Shown here: in pieces, positions 1-12,265 of the stretch
How positions within the stretch are numbered: position 1 is the first letter of the stretch
Layout of the letters: every line of letters begins with the position of its first letter
NCBI GenBank assembly: GCA_007258455.2
Contig: VDFB02193867.1
Span: 571,086,802-571,150,801, forward strand
Length of the DNA: 64,000 nucleotides
Source of the DNA: Sequoia sempervirens
Lineage: Eukaryota; Streptophyta; Pinopsida; Cupressales; Cupressaceae
Direction of reading: 5' to 3'
Translations under genes and position numbers: made by a program
Notes under the pieces: model-generated
The model's database searches: none
Seen by the model: the letters and a program-made list of their open reading frames with translations, nothing else
Told to the model about the DNA's origin: nothing

Positions 1-218
1 GAGGGGGGTGAGAGGGAGAGACTTGAGAGATAGGTAGTGAGAGGGAGTGGGAGAGAGAAGGATTGTGAGTGAGAGACTTGAGAGAGGGATAGGGTGTGGG
101 AGGGAGTTCAACCTGAGAGAGTGAGAGAAAGAGGAGGGTGGAGTGAGAGGGACTTATCTAGGTAGGGTGGGAGGGATAAATAGAGAGAGGGGAGAGAGGG
201 ACTTATCTAGGTAGGGTG
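1..218. repeat. purine-rich (GA) low-complexity tract
   Basis: Nearly all purine on the plus strand, built of GAGAGGGA-type words. The phrase GGGACTTATCTAGGTAGGGT occurs twice (near 149 and 198), so there is a short internal duplication of about 50 bp. It abuts the truncated Copia element that begins near 219. A similar purine tract lies on the other side of that element after 2341, so the Copia DNA sits inside or between purine repeats. Confidence 0.8.
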
Positions 219-824
219 TGTATGGTAGCTAGATATCAGGTTGATTCAAAAGAATCTCATGTGACTGTTGTAAAGAGAATTTTCAGATATCTGAAAGGAA
301 TAGTTGATTTTGGACTTTGGTATCCTAAAGATGATGATCTTACATTGAATGCATACACTGATGTGGATTGGTATGGAGATGTAGATGACAGGAAAATTAC
401 TAGCGGTGGTGCTTTCTTCCTAGGGAAGAAGCTAGTGTCATGGTTGAGCAAAAAGAATAATTTCATTTCCCTATCTATTGTTGAGGAAGAGTATATTGTT
501 GCTGCAAATAATTGTACCCAAGTGTTGTGGATGAAACAGATGTTGAAAGATATCATAGTAGTATATGATGATCCTATTTCCATATATTGTGACAACTCAA
601 GTGCAATAAACATATAAAAAAATCCGGTGCTACACTCTAAGGCCAAGCACATATCAATCAAGTTTCACTTCCTAAGAGAGAAAGTGAGTGAGAAAAAAGT
701 TAGATTGGAGTATGTGCCTACCAAAGAGTAGATTGCAGACATTTTAACCAAGCCATTGCCGAAGGATACTTTTGAGTATCTCAGAGGGATGCTAGGGGTG
801 ATTACCCCTCCTATTATGAACTAG
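216..824 (+). pseudogene. Copia pol C-terminus, RNase H domain (copy A)
   Basis: This is the end of a Copia polyprotein. RNase H degrades the RNA strand of the RNA/DNA hybrid during reverse transcription in the virus-like particle. Diagnostic motifs are present in order: HVTVVKRIFRYLKG, LNAYTDVDW (catalytic Asp), the DDRKxTSGGAFFLG stretch, SIVEEEYIVAA (catalytic Glu) and IYCDNSSAI (catalytic Asp), then the usual C-terminal tail with LHSKAKHISIKFHF and ADILTKPLPKDTFEYLRGMLG. The first 133 codons are open. In-frame stops follow at 615-617 (after INI) and 729-731 (a former CAG), and the frame ends at 822-824. Of the two copies in the window, this one has the better-preserved RNase H. The apparent start codon at 216 is not the protein's start. 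Confidence 0.9.
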
Positions 825-1123
825 AGATGCATTTAATTGCATCAATTTGTGTGCTTAATTGCTACATTCTTATCTGGATTGATGTTTCCATGGCTGCTAT
901 TTAGGGGGAGTGGTCAGATGAGCAGATATGTGGTTCAGAGCTTGTATGTGGAAAGATAATGTTTATATTTTCCATTGATGTCAAAGGGGGAGAAGAGCAA
1001 TGTGAAAAAATATTTTTGAGGAGAAGAGCAATGTGGAAATCCTTCTGGAAGAGAAGAGTTAAGGAGAGTTGTGTTGATGGTGTTTTCACATCATGTGTTT
1101 CCATCAATTCCAAAGGGGGAGAT
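825..1123 (+). other. Copia 3' untranslated region with repeated polypurine tracts
   Basis: Non-coding segment between the pol stop and the 3' LTR. It holds three purine runs: AGGGGGAG near 904, AAAGGGGGAGAAG near 985 and AAAGGGGGAGA at about 1113-1122. The last abuts the LTR and is the expected plus-strand priming site. The corresponding region of Copia C2 (54480-54827) has the same layout. Confidence 0.75.
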
Positions 1124-2341
1124 TGTTGGATGTTGTGGTTGTGTTGCTGATATGTGGTTGTCATTGATGTCAACACTATTAGCACTGATGTATTGAAGGT
1201 TGTATATGTCAAGGATATTGAGAAAATTGAAAAAGAAAGTGGTGCAAGTTCCCAATGGATCAGTAAAGGTCATGAAGGTGTCGAGCTCAGTACGTTGATC
1301 ATTAGTCATTTTGGATTAAAGGGTTTATTGTTGTGTATATCTAGTTTATCCACTGAAACTTTTAGAGGTCCGCATGAAGATTTGGTCTTGCTATTAACAG
1401 TTGTGTTCTATCGGTGTTTCTATGGTTTCAGTTAGTGTTCCTAACTGAAGTTGGTAACATCATTTGTTGTGGATTTTTCTCTATTGTTTCTTGATGCTTT
1501 TGGATGTTTCTAGATCTTGCTCTATCTTTGTTACACGTCTGCATTGATCGGTGTGCTCATGGTCGGTGATTTTTCTCTTGTGTGTTCATTTTTTGTGTTC
1601 TTGGCCAACATGGTGGTTGTAGCATGTTGTGGATCCTTAAAGATTAAAATTTGAATGTTTGGCACACCCAAGGAGGTTGTTTTAAGTCTTCATTACATTG
1701 TGGCCGACATTGTTTGATTTGCATTGAAATTTTATTTGTAAATTTGGGCTGACATTGTGTATATGTTTTATATTTTTTTTTTGTCCAACGAAGTTGTTGA
1801 TGTAATTCATGTTTCAGATATATAAGAGAATTTTTTGTTTCAAATTGAAATTTGCAAGTGTGAGGTGTGTGAGTCTTGTGTGCAAATATTGTTCAAATCA
1901 TTTGAAGGTAGAGCAAAGTGTGGAGAAGAGTGAAGAAGGTTGAAGAAGTGTTCATGTGCATAATTGGAACTGTGACTTGGCATTAGTAGATTCTATTTTC
2001 TTAGTTCACAATCCAGATGGTTTTAATTCAAATCTTTCTTGGGCAATGAGCTCTAGGAAGTGTTCCTGAATGCATGTACATTCCCATTGATACGTCTTTA
2101 TACTTTTAACAAGGTATAATCTTGTGGACTGACATCCACTATGGTTTTTCCCCTAACAGGGTTTCCACATAAAAATCTTGGTGCTCTATGTGTTTCTGAT
2201 GTGCTGATTGTTTATGGTTTATTATTAATTCATCAAATCTGAGATTAAGTTAAGTAAAGTTAAGTAAAGTTAATAAGTTTGAATATTCTGTGACAACTAT
2301 TTCACCCCCCCTCTCAGTTGTATGCCCTTGTTTTTCCAACA
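1124..2341 (+). repeat. 3' LTR of Copia copy A
   Basis: A 1,218-bp LTR bounded by the perfect inverted termini TGTTGGA (1124) and TCCAACA (ending 2341). It is homologous along its length to both LTRs of the Copia element at 49043-56059. Near its end it carries the GGTTTTTCCCCTAACAGGG and CCACATAAAAATCTTGGTG segment that I associate with plant Copia LTRs. A TATA-like box lies at 1819. Confidence 0.92.
1819..1826 (+). promoter_or_regulatory. TATA-like box in Copia LTR
   Basis: TATATAAG, conserved at the same place in the two LTRs of Copia C2 (about 49714 and 55526). This is a plausible core promoter for retrotransposon transcription; activity is inferred from position and conservation only. 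Confidence 0.5.
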
Positions 2342-2690
2342 AGAGGGAGGGAGAGGGAGAGTCTAAGAGAGGGAGGGAGAGGGAGAGTCTGAGAGAGGGA
2401 GGAAGGGGGAGAGAGAGGGAGAGTGGGAGAGAGGGAGGGAGAGGGAGAATGGGAGAGAGGGAGATAGAGTGGGTTGAGGGAGAACGAGAGAATGCCCAAG
2501 ATAGAGGGTAGAGGATAGAGGATATAAGGGTTATGGGTAAAGGGTAGAGGGGAGAGAGATACAATTAGGGTTTAGGGTTGAGGGTATAAGGGTTAAGGGT
2601 AGAGGGTAGAGAGATGGAATTAAGGTATAAGGGTAGAGGGGAGAGAGATAGAATTAGGTTAGAGGGTATAGACAAGGAGAGAAAATAAAT
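2342..2690. repeat. purine tract grading into degenerate AGGGTA-type repeats
   Basis: From 2342 to about 2520 the plus strand is almost pure GGGAGA/GAGAGGGA repeats. From about 2520 to 2660 it changes to units such as AAGGGTAGAGGGGAGAGAGAT followed by ACAATTAGGG or GAATTAGG, repeated about three times, with scattered TTTAGGG/TTAAGGG words. No protein or known transposon end is visible. Confidence 0.75.
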
Positions 2691-2705
2691 CTATAAAAAA
2701 CTAAC

Positions 2706-2800
2706 TTTCTCATAACGCGAGCTCGTTTTGAAGAAGTAGAGACATGACAATTTTAGCAAGAAATAACGCGCTCACGTTATAATGCAAGCTCATTTTTCCT
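2706..2800. repeat. CG-containing alternating motif, also found near 41,620-41,745
   Basis: The tract holds ATAACGCGAGCTCGTTTTGAAG and, about 50 bp on, ATAACGCGCTCACG followed by TTATAATGCAAGCTC. Related words occur at 41,620-41,745, just upstream of gene B. CpG words are rare in the surrounding AT-rich DNA, so the resemblance stands out. The function is unknown; a shared transposon sub-terminal region or a shared promoter element are possibilities. Confidence 0.45.
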
Positions 2801-5072
2801 TGCTCTAAAAATGGTAAAAAAAACACAATATACCCGTGATGTCGTCCCACATTCTGCATATTCTCCTGGTTTTGTGTGTGCTCCAACAAAAAGTAGCTTT
2901 TTGATGAGTGAGTGAAGTTTGCATGCAAGATTTTTAGATTCCACCACCTTTTTCATGATCTTTCCACCACCTTTGCATGAAATAGTAGAGTTTTCACATT
3001 GAAAGGCATATAATATCAATTCAAGTTTGAATTCCAGTGATAACTGATATACAATTGAAGTTTGGAGGGGAACAAGCTTTTGAAAAAGTCAAATTGTTGA
3101 GGAGTTTGAGGAAAGAAGAAGCAAAGGCTACATAATTGGGTAGAACTCCTCCATTTGAAACTCTAGTTTTTTAGGTATGTGAAGTCTTTACACATTTTCT
3201 TTCATTCTATTATGGCTTGCTTTCAATTTTGTTGTTTTGCATATTCCATGTTGATCATTGTTTGTTTGTCATGTTACAACCTTAGGTTGTCAATGGAAAT
3301 TTTAAATTACACAATTCTATACACTTTCCAATTACATTTTTAAACCACATCTCTTTGAGGCATTTTGTTATTTAACAATTGACTTACTTTGTGTATGATT
3401 CCAAAGCTTTCATTCAGATATTTTGTCAAACAATTATACAAACCAACTAATTGCCTTGTTTATGCTACCAAATTTTCCATACATGTCTCTAAAAAATTGG
3501 AATATAATCCTGATGTAGTAGGGGGAGGCTTGCAACACACAAACACACAACTCCAATCTGTAAACACAATTTTCAATTTACAATTTCATCAGGGCCTCTT
3601 CATTCAACAAATTCATATTGTTCCTTGTAGCATATCAAAGTCACTCAATCGGGTACAATTCCACTCACACAACCTTTCATCTAAAAAAAAAACACATATC
3701 AGGGACCCATTATAGAGCCTTTCAACATATCCAATAATCACCAATGCTTGTTTTGTACCAAATTGTACTTGAATTAGGTTTTCTATGCTTTTAAGGGCCC
3801 AAAATAGCCCACTTTTACAAAGGGACCACCCTCAAAACTTGTCCAAATCTCCTAAAACCTTGAGGCAGCACTTTATATCTGTCAAAACTTCAGATTCTAG
3901 CATTATATTATAGAGATTCAATCATTTACCACCCAAACCATAAAACCCTCTCCCTAGGCTTAGAAACCCTAGGTTCTATTGAAAGTAGCACTTGCCAAAC
4001 ACTCCAAAACTTGAAAACTATTCAAAAAATCCTAAAATACCATAATCATGCTAAATCTAACATAAAATAATGCTTCCCAACTCAGAAACTCAATTTCACT
4101 CACCAAAACCTCATTTTTCTTAAGGAAAATTCAACATTTCCTCATAGGGTTTGACACGCAATCCACTTCTAGAACTCCCCTGCCATAGTTCAACATTCCT
4201 CCACCAAAAATCTATTGTTTCCAATCCATCCCATCGAGTTACAAGCCTTACAGTAGGTGGGATGGAGTTAATACATGTTTGGGGTTTACAAACTTACAAG
4301 AAACCCTGTTTTAGCCGATTAGAGAAATCTAAAGATAAATCACACAAAAATTATTGGAAAAAACTCAAAATGGATTCAAATGAGAGAAGACACAATATAC
4401 TATGCTATTCCAAAATAAAATGAATCAAAAAGATGTTGTACGGCTTGTACCAACTGCTGCTATACTAGAAAATACAGAAAAAATGGAGAAATTCTAAGTT
4501 TTATTGTTCAAATTCTTCTTTCCAATCCAAGGATCATCCTCCATTCAAGTTTATCATGGAATTTTATAATATTTCCTTCCTAAAACAAACCACTTCAACT
4601 TCCAAAACTAACATTTGAAAGAGGTGACCGTTGGTCTCCTTGTTTAATACAGTTTTACAACCCTTCACTATTTTTAATTTGACAACTTAGCACTTTTTGC
4701 ACATTTTGAAAATTCTACTACCTAGACCCCTAAATACTATTGAAAAAATGAAAAATTACATCAGCACATGGTCTTATAGACCTTATTAAGACAAAATTCC
4801 TCCAAAACTATAATCTAGACCTTATGACCTTAAATGGATTAACAACTTTAAATGGTGCTCTTGCACCAACTCCTCCCACATTGATAGCACCGATTTAAAC
4901 TATTTTGGTTTTCATATCTATTTATAAATTACCTCATCAGTAAAGCTACCTCATCACCTATGTTGTCTATTTATGAAGCCTTGAATGACATATATTTCAT
5001 TTATTTTAATGGATACATTTTTGAGGAACTAATATTCATCTCATTACCATGCTATAGGTAAAATTATCCGTC
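2801..5072. other. non-coding AT-rich sequence, nothing recognised
   Basis: About 2.3 kb with no ORF showing family motifs, no LTR ends and no RNA gene that I can see. It precedes gene A and may contain its promoter and 5' leader: an intron-like polypyrimidine tract and an ATAG lie just before the start codon at 5073. No regulatory element can be assigned. Confidence 0.6.
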
Positions 5073-6692
5073 ATGTCAAAGAAACGAACAAGGAAAAAAA
5101 TAACAGACGAACAGATCCATACATTCAAAGAAAAGGAGAAATAATTATTGAGGGCATATCATGAAAAGAAGAAATTGGAAACGATTGACAAAAACAATCC
5201 AATTGAAGAGGAACCTCAACTATCAAAAAGAGAACAAAAATTAACAGCACAAAGGACATGAATGCGAAAGTGTCGTGCTAGGACAGATTCAGATACTGTT
5301 GTTGGAGACACACCCTATACCGCAAGTGAATACAAAGGGACAACATTAAGCACAAGCGAATATGGAGGGACACCATCTACCGAAAGTGAATATGGTTGGA
5401 CACCATCCACCACATCTCAAGTTGAGAGTACATCATCACTCAGATTTGACGAAGAAGGTATGCCATTATCCCCACATGAACCTCAAGGTATGTCTTCTAC
5501 TCCACCCTTCATTGAAGGTATGCAATCTATCCCACAGTTAAATATTGACGAAATTGCTAATGTTGAGATGTATGTGCCTAGGAGAACAACACCTAGAATT
5601 TTGCGTAGAAAGCCAAAGTATTTGATTAATATTGATGAGGATATTTTGCAGCACATGGAAGGTAAGATTCTAGAACACACTTGTAGAAGATATATTGATA
5701 AGATTTGGAATATTGTCTTTGAAACGATAAATGAGACCGCAAGATGTCAACTATTTATTGAAATGATGCGGGGTTTAAAGTATAGAAACATCATGAAGAC
5801 TCTTGGGTTGAGAACATCAAATGCATCAAGTGAAAACACTATTATGAAGAATCTAATGGATGCTTATGAGAGTGTGGGTAAGACATCACACTCAAAGGAT
5901 AGTGATGTCACCCTACGTGTCATTACATCAACTTTGGTAAGCAATCAAACAAAGAGAGTTCATCTCATTAAAAATACAAGTGAACAAATGAGAATTAGTA
6001 AATTTTTTTTATCAAAAGCCATTCAAAGGAAGCAAAGAATTGAGGGCACCGATTCAAATGAATTATGGGCATTCTCAGGGAGACTGCTACAAAAAAGATA
6101 AAAAAATTTGTTGAAGCATTGAGAACACTAATTGAAGAGTATTGGAAGAATAATACAAGGCCATCTCTGAATCATAGTGATGTCAGAAGAAGGAGAATCG
6201 GTAGTCGGAACCATGAGCCACATCCAAAGCATTTTTTGGATATGACTCAAACCCAATTTTTTCGTAAATTTCAAAATGATTATCCTCAAATTAGTATTTC
6301 TCAAAGATTTTTTGAAATGCTTACAATTTTTATGGTCAAGATAAATCACACGCACTACTTGTTGTTGTAGACTACATATTGAATTCTCTAACCATTATGT
6401 TGCTTAAGGTTCTATATGTTTAGATTTGCATACTAATGATGTTTTGTAGGATTGTGTCATAGAAGCCCCACCAAAATCTTCAAGAGAGTTCTTATCAAAA
6501 AAATTATGTGAAATAGAGGATGGCCAAATATTCTATAGGACAACATGCAGCTTGGATGGTTCATACGAGCGTTGCGGTGGCTTGCAACGAATGCCAGTAT
6601 GTCAGCATATGGAAAGCACATATGAGATGGGACAAAAACTAGTAGAGTTTGGGAAGTATAAAACAATGGCATACATTACAAAAGATGGGTCT
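5073..6692 (+). pseudogene. gene A, exons 1-2 (5' part): transposase-like protein of unknown family, interrupted by G1
   Basis: The frame opens with MSKKRTRKKITDEQ at 5073, has two in-frame stops (near 5141 and 5259), then is open from 5262 to a frameshift near 6090. It continues in the next frame to about 6340. The N-terminal third is basic, then Ser/Thr/Pro-rich with three SEYxGTPST-type repeats, and the middle is helical and charged. A degenerate intron (about 6341-6450, acceptor TTTGTAG) leads to a second exon with PPKSSREFLSKKLCE, CGGLQRMPVCQHM and GQKLVEFGKYKTMAYITKDG. That exon stops exactly at the G1 insertion (target GGTCT, 6688-6692), and the frame resumes at 25282. I do not recognise the family by name. 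The downstream half has features of a DDE-type transposase or a domesticated relative. Confidence 0.6.
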
Positions 6693-9600
6693 TATTGGTT
6701 TTTTTTTTTACTGTAAAAAGCCTCCTACACTTCGGGCTCTGCAAGACCCGGGAGGGTGATCCCTTAATGCTTTTACAATCTTTACACTATTATCATAAAC
6801 AACATTAACAACAATAGATAATCTCATTTAATAGCTCAACATAATAGGATAATATTGAATAGAATTGGTTGTTCATCAATAATATCAACTATTTGGAGCA
6901 TGAGATAACTACAACACCTAGGGGTTTAAAATGATTTTTAATTTTGAAGATTTGGGACCAAGCTAAAAACAACAAAAGTATAACACTTGACCAGTACTAG
7001 AAAATGGGCTTTGGAGTCATATAACCAACATTCATCCTACAATGTTGAACATGTTATGAAAATCCTTGCAAATGTTATCACATTATGACAACCAAACCAT
7101 TGAAGTTTTATCTAATAACTCTTCTTATAAATCCACCTGAAACATAGTATTCCTATCACATGTGTTGAAGCAATTACACTATCCTTTGAACAAAAGGAAA
7201 TAATAAATGCAACTTGTGCTTCATTAAAGAAATTACATTATTCTCATAATAGAAGGCAACAACATATATCACTCTAATGCAATAAATGTGCATGAAAAGA
7301 CTCAGATTATCTTATTATTGAATCCAAAAGAGTAATACATCTCAGAAATGGAGACACTTATCAGCTAAAATAAACATAAAAGCAATATTCAAAACACACA
7401 CTTTCAGATTAATGACTCAATTACAATCATCCTAGCATTACAATTCTACCCAGAGCTTTTTCTTGACTTGCAGAGCTTTCAGAAATTGGAATCCAAGCCT
7501 TTTCCTTTTTTTTTACAATTGAGATAAGAAGAGAATAAAATAGAAACAAGAAAATCCCTAAGATCAATTTGATCCATAGATGCCATCCGGAAAACTCAAT
7601 CCACCGTCGATCAACAAGCTGCTCAAAACATCTCTCATCTCTCTATAACTGAATTTTCCTCTTTATCTGCCTTTGCTGTTAGTTGTCTTGCAACAGAAAA
7701 TTAGCCCATGTGATGGAATTCCATTCCATTTAGCAACTGCATGAAAATTCTCCTTGTGCCCATGAAAAATTATGTTTTAACTCTTTTCTTTCTGTTGTTG
7801 CACATAATGTTTAAAACATTCCCTTATAGGCTTTAATTTCACTTCACAAAAAGTGAGAACATTTAACAATTTATTGGGAAAAAGAATTTTACCCATGCAC
7901 CTATATTCACTATTTCACCTTACATTTCCAGTAAAGACATACCACTTTCAATAGTGAATATTTATCCATTCTCCCCGTGGAACTCACCTTCATTTTGCAT
8001 TCAAATGAATGTCCACTTTATTTCACAAATAAGAAGACATTTAAGATTATATCGGGCCCCCTTTTAAAAAAATTCAAAACCTCATCATGGGCAAAATTTT
8101 AACCTTACTCTTGAACTTAAGTAAATGAGCTTTCAAAAAAAATTAATATTTCACCTAGGCCACATAATAAAAAATGTTTATTATAAGAATTAAAGCCCCT
8201 CGTATGCTTTCCACTAGCTTGGGCCCACCACGAGCCACGCGTCACAAGCCTGCAACCTCGCCAAGATGCAAGTTGGGATCGTGATATGGCGGGGTGTGGT
8301 TTAGATTTGGCTAGAGTTTTACTTTGTTCTCCACTGTCGGATCTCAACCTTGCATCTTTCACTTGTTGCCCTAAATTCCTTGTCGGGTAATACATGAACT
8401 CTGCAAGTCTTCGCTTGTTCATGGTGGTGAGAGCCATTCTCCAATTTGGTGGTTTCCATTTCCCTTATACTGGCAAGTTTCATCTGATCTAGAGTTTTTA
8501 GGCCTTTTCAATAAAACCATTATGTGCTTATCCTACTTCAACTATGGTGTATCTTTCCTTGTATTCCTCTTTGTATCCTACCCTGTCAACGCTTTGAGGG
8601 ATGTCCATACCCTTGTTCCACTGTTGTGTGCTTTCTAGTGTGTACCCTAGCTTCTAGCGCTTTTGTTTGAAATTTTTGAAGGATTTCGAAAAAACCCACT
8701 TTGTGCATATTCTACAATCCTGGCATCCCTACGTGATACGATGGATGCATTTTCTTGAAAATATTCTGAAACTTTTCACATTTTCATTTTTTCGCTTTTG
8801 GTGTGACACGAGACCACACTCCATTCTCATTTTGCTCGTAAATATCTCAAGTTTTTCACAAGCCCATCTGGTTTGGTAATGGCACCCTCATCTTTACATG
8901 CATTTGTTTTAAAGTTTCTACATCCTTTTTAAATCATTTTGTGTACTGCCTTGTTGGTGCCTTCTATTTCAACAAATCCATTTTGTGGATTTCTCCTAGC
9001 ATTGGAATCTCTTTCATTTGCTTGAAAGTTCTTGAAGGTGCGCTACTTATGGCATTCGCTTGGTTTCTAAAACCCTTGTGTAGCATTTTGTATACAACCA
9101 TTGCCATCTCCATTTTATTTCTCCTCTGGCGCGGGCTCTCCATAGGGAATAGCATTTTTATTTGCTCAGATAGAGCTCACACTTTGAAATCTTCTTAAGC
9201 CTTTCATCATATTTATTTTGTGCATACTCCACATCTGATGGCATTCTAAAGGTTATGTTTAATAGAGATACTTCAAGCAGTCCACACGCCCTATCTATTT
9301 CTCATTAATTTTCTCCAAAGTTTCTAAAGTTGTTTCCATAAATCCATTTAGTGCATTCATGTTGCACCTTATGGCATTCCAACTGCCAAATGCATTTTCC
9401 ATCATGATGACTGCACTGTTCTTTCCCCTCATTAATTTTTGAGACCTTTTCAACAAATCCATAGGTTTCTGCATTGCTCTCTTCATCGAGCCTTTTCTTT
9501 CACATTACACCTACAAATTGCTTTTGCACTTAAATGTTTCTAAAACATTCTCCATCTTGTGTGAGAGCTACGTGCTTTTGTGGCCTTCATGGCACTCCAT

Positions 9601-11492
9601 GAGTTCACATTTATTCAAAGTTTTCTAAATGCCTATCAAGATTTATTCATACGCGTGCCCTCTGTGTTGCATTTGCAAGAAAGTTTCTTAAGGCTATGTA
9701 GTGGCTATGGATGTACCTCAAACACAAGTTTTTATTCTTTATACGTTGATGGGTGTCTCATCTCATTCTATTCATTGCAAGTGGGTGGCATCTTCTGTTT
9801 GTATTTGTTAAAGATTCTAAGGCATTTTTAACCAAACTTTTGTTTTATGCTGCAAGCTCCATTTTGATGCATTCCCAATTGGAAACCCGTCCCATGTAGC
9901 CTATACTGGCATTCATTACTTGTCAGAGTATTCAATATGTTTGCACCTTATGGTTTTCCCCATATGTTTGCACAAGTCACTGATCCATCAGCTCAAGGAT
10001 AAGCAAAGTATTGAGGTAAGACACCATATAAGTAGCAAGTCCAGACACAAAGCATGTATAACTTGTTAATAAAGAACCTGGAATTTCAAAATTGCTTTTC
10101 CTAATCCATGTATTGAGCAGGTATGCACTGTTTGGTGGTTACTGCCTCTACAACTTCACAATATTCCTTTCATGAGTTTCCTCAAGGTGATTTTCCTATC
10201 CTAATGCTATGCACCAAAGAGTTCCTACTGCAGATTACAATCTCCTACATTTTATAAGCTTCCTTGAACATACCCTTCTTTGTGTAGTGCCATATAAAAG
10301 AGAAAATCATACATCTTCCCATGTGTGCTATCCATCATTGTATCAACTATATAGGCCAATGGAGCACTTCTTAGACAATGAACTCAATAGGGACAAACCA
10401 AGTGGTGATTATATTTATTTACTGAGAATATGTAGTCAAAATCCAATGTCATGTAAATAAGAGGTTCCCCAATAGGCTGCAATGAAACACTTGAATCTCA
10501 CAATTGTGTAAGGCATGTTGGGTCCCCATGCAGGCTCGACTAAAAAAAATCATTTTCAAACAACTTTTGATTCAAATTGATCAAGCACAACTTCTGAATG
10601 ATCTAGAAGCAAAATGATAAATTGGGTTATCATTAAATTCTATTTTCTGGCTCATCTGCAAAATGGTTAGCTCAGGAATTGGCTTTGAAAACTAGACAAA
10701 CGACCTCTTGAAGTCACGAAAACTTACAGGCCTGTAGCCATTGGTCTATAGAATACGACACAAAAGATGGCTTGGAGAAATAAATCACGAGGAAAAAGTT
10801 ATTCATTTTTAAAGTTGCTTACTCAAACTTTCGGCAACAAATAGTTGTTTTGAACCAATTAAAACTGGTGAAATCACCTCATTGCAAAAATATCAAATCA
10901 ACTCTCGAAGGATTTCCATTTGAAACATAAGCACATTTGGGTGCACTTATTATGTGTGTAAGAAGGATTAGCTTGAAACATCACCCATCAAAATTTATTG
11001 ATGCTCGAAGTTGGCCTCTCAGGAAGGTTTCAGTGCAAAACTGAAGAAATTCCATTTGGTTTTGATCTGCTAAAAATAGCAAATCAACTCATAAGGCCTT
11101 GAAAACTGACTCGTGAGTTCATTTTGGTATAGAGAATGCAAAACAACAATCATTCTGACATGAAGGTCAACCAATTGCAAAATGCAAGCTCAAACGGGAG
11201 GCAACTTTGCAGAACTACAAATTTGCAAACAGCAGAAAAGTGCCAAAACCCTCCAGCTTCACCTTTTGAAATCCCGACAAAATTTATCATCGAAAGCTGA
11301 AAATTGGCATACACACTCACAAAGGACACATGAGCGGGTCCACAAGGTATTTTGCACAAAAATCAATAGGCATCAAATTATGACCCTCCCAAGTAGGTCA
11401 TTCAAGCAGATTCTTCAGGTGCACTTCTGAAAGTGGAAAGGCAAAATTTTGAAATGGGCATCTCAAATTTGGGAAATTTGAGAGTGCCAACA
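6693..11492 (-). repeat. G1 left arm: complete LTR (3' LTR of the minus-strand element)
   Basis: A 4,800-bp LTR read on the minus strand from TGTTGGCACTCTC (11492) to AAACCAATA (6693). Compared with the right arm it lacks about 95 bp next to its outer end, after about 6711. On the minus strand it is preceded by a purine run (ACAGGGGG near 11520) and the segment ATCCCCAGTCGGAGCCAC, which is where a plus-strand primer site belongs. The many short ORFs inside are not conserved as proteins. I see no coding domain in it. Confidence 0.85.
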
Positions 11493-11906
11493 GTGGCTCC
11501 GACTGGGGATGTATGCCCCCTGTGGGAATAGCAAGATTCCAGATCTCTGGGGAGTAGACCAAATTATGAGTCCATCAAGTGTCCTTCAAAATGCTCCTTT
11601 ATTCATACTTCTTCTTTTTTAACTTCATCTGGTGACACCAGGCCACCAAATGAAAAAGGGGAGTCAGTATTTACCTCTGTCAAACACAATTATGCAAAAA
11701 GAGTTGATCTCCCTCAATCCGTGCTTGCATTTTTCAAACCATAACAACATTGGTGATTGCACTTCTGCAAACACAATTATCAGGCTACCCTTGTGCAAGT
11801 GGAAACTTGCTCTCTATTCAAATTTTTCATCATTTGGGAACCAAATCAAATAGGTCATATCATTGCCACTTTTTTCATCCTTTGATTTAGTATCAAGTAA
11901 CAACAT

Positions 11907-12200
11907 TTAAAAATGGGGATCAAAACCATATGAAAGCATAGTCTGATCACAACCATCTGCCTGAATGAACATGTTGGTACCTCCTAATAGGCCATCATAC
12001 ACAACATCATCAACATGTTCATAATCACTGTGCATTTGAAATTCATACATACATTCAAAATGTTTATCGTCATGTGGCAACAACTGATTACGTTCATCAT
12101 GTAAATCACTCTCAAGTTGAAAACAACTTGTTTCAATATTCTGCATATTGCCACATTCAATGAAAACTTCTTCTAACTGACAAAAATAGCACTCACACAA
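11907..12200 (-). pseudogene. G1 acidic region, distal part (cut off by G2)
   Basis: A 97-codon acidic open stretch on the minus strand, rich in D, E, H and C, with no recognisable domain. It resembles in composition the acidic reading frames at 16941-18110, from which it is separated by the G2 insertion. With G2 removed they would form one long acidic segment downstream of gag. The role is unknown; such low-complexity tails can be structural parts of gag, but that is inference. Confidence 0.45.
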
Positions 12201-12265
12201 TCTGCTACATGGCTAGAATTGTTATGCTCAATCTGATCATTAGTTTGCACATCAAAATTTATACC

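Larger units (their letters stand above)
219..2341 (+). mobile_element. 5'-truncated Ty1/Copia retrotransposon (RNase H end + 3' LTR), copy A
   Basis: Only the 3' end of a Copia element is present: the RNase H part of pol, about 300 bp of untranslated sequence with purine runs, and one complete LTR. Coding and noncoding parts match the full-length Copia element at 49043-56059 throughout, so both belong to one family. Upstream of about 219 the similarity stops abruptly in purine-rich DNA, with no gag, integrase or RT. The 5' part was lost by deletion or the copy was inserted incomplete; no target-site duplication can be assigned because the left end is missing. Confidence 0.9.

Noticed and set aside
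2520..2660. Interstitial telomere array
   Set aside because: Only one or two exact TTTAGGG words occur; most units are AGGGTA/AGGGGAGA variants without the 7-bp period.
8117..8437. Open frames within the G1 arms (also 8941-9198, 9580-9831, 20404-20613, 22557-22943) as genes
   Set aside because: They occur in both inverted arms only because the arms are homologous; reading frames are broken differently in each copy and show no family motif.
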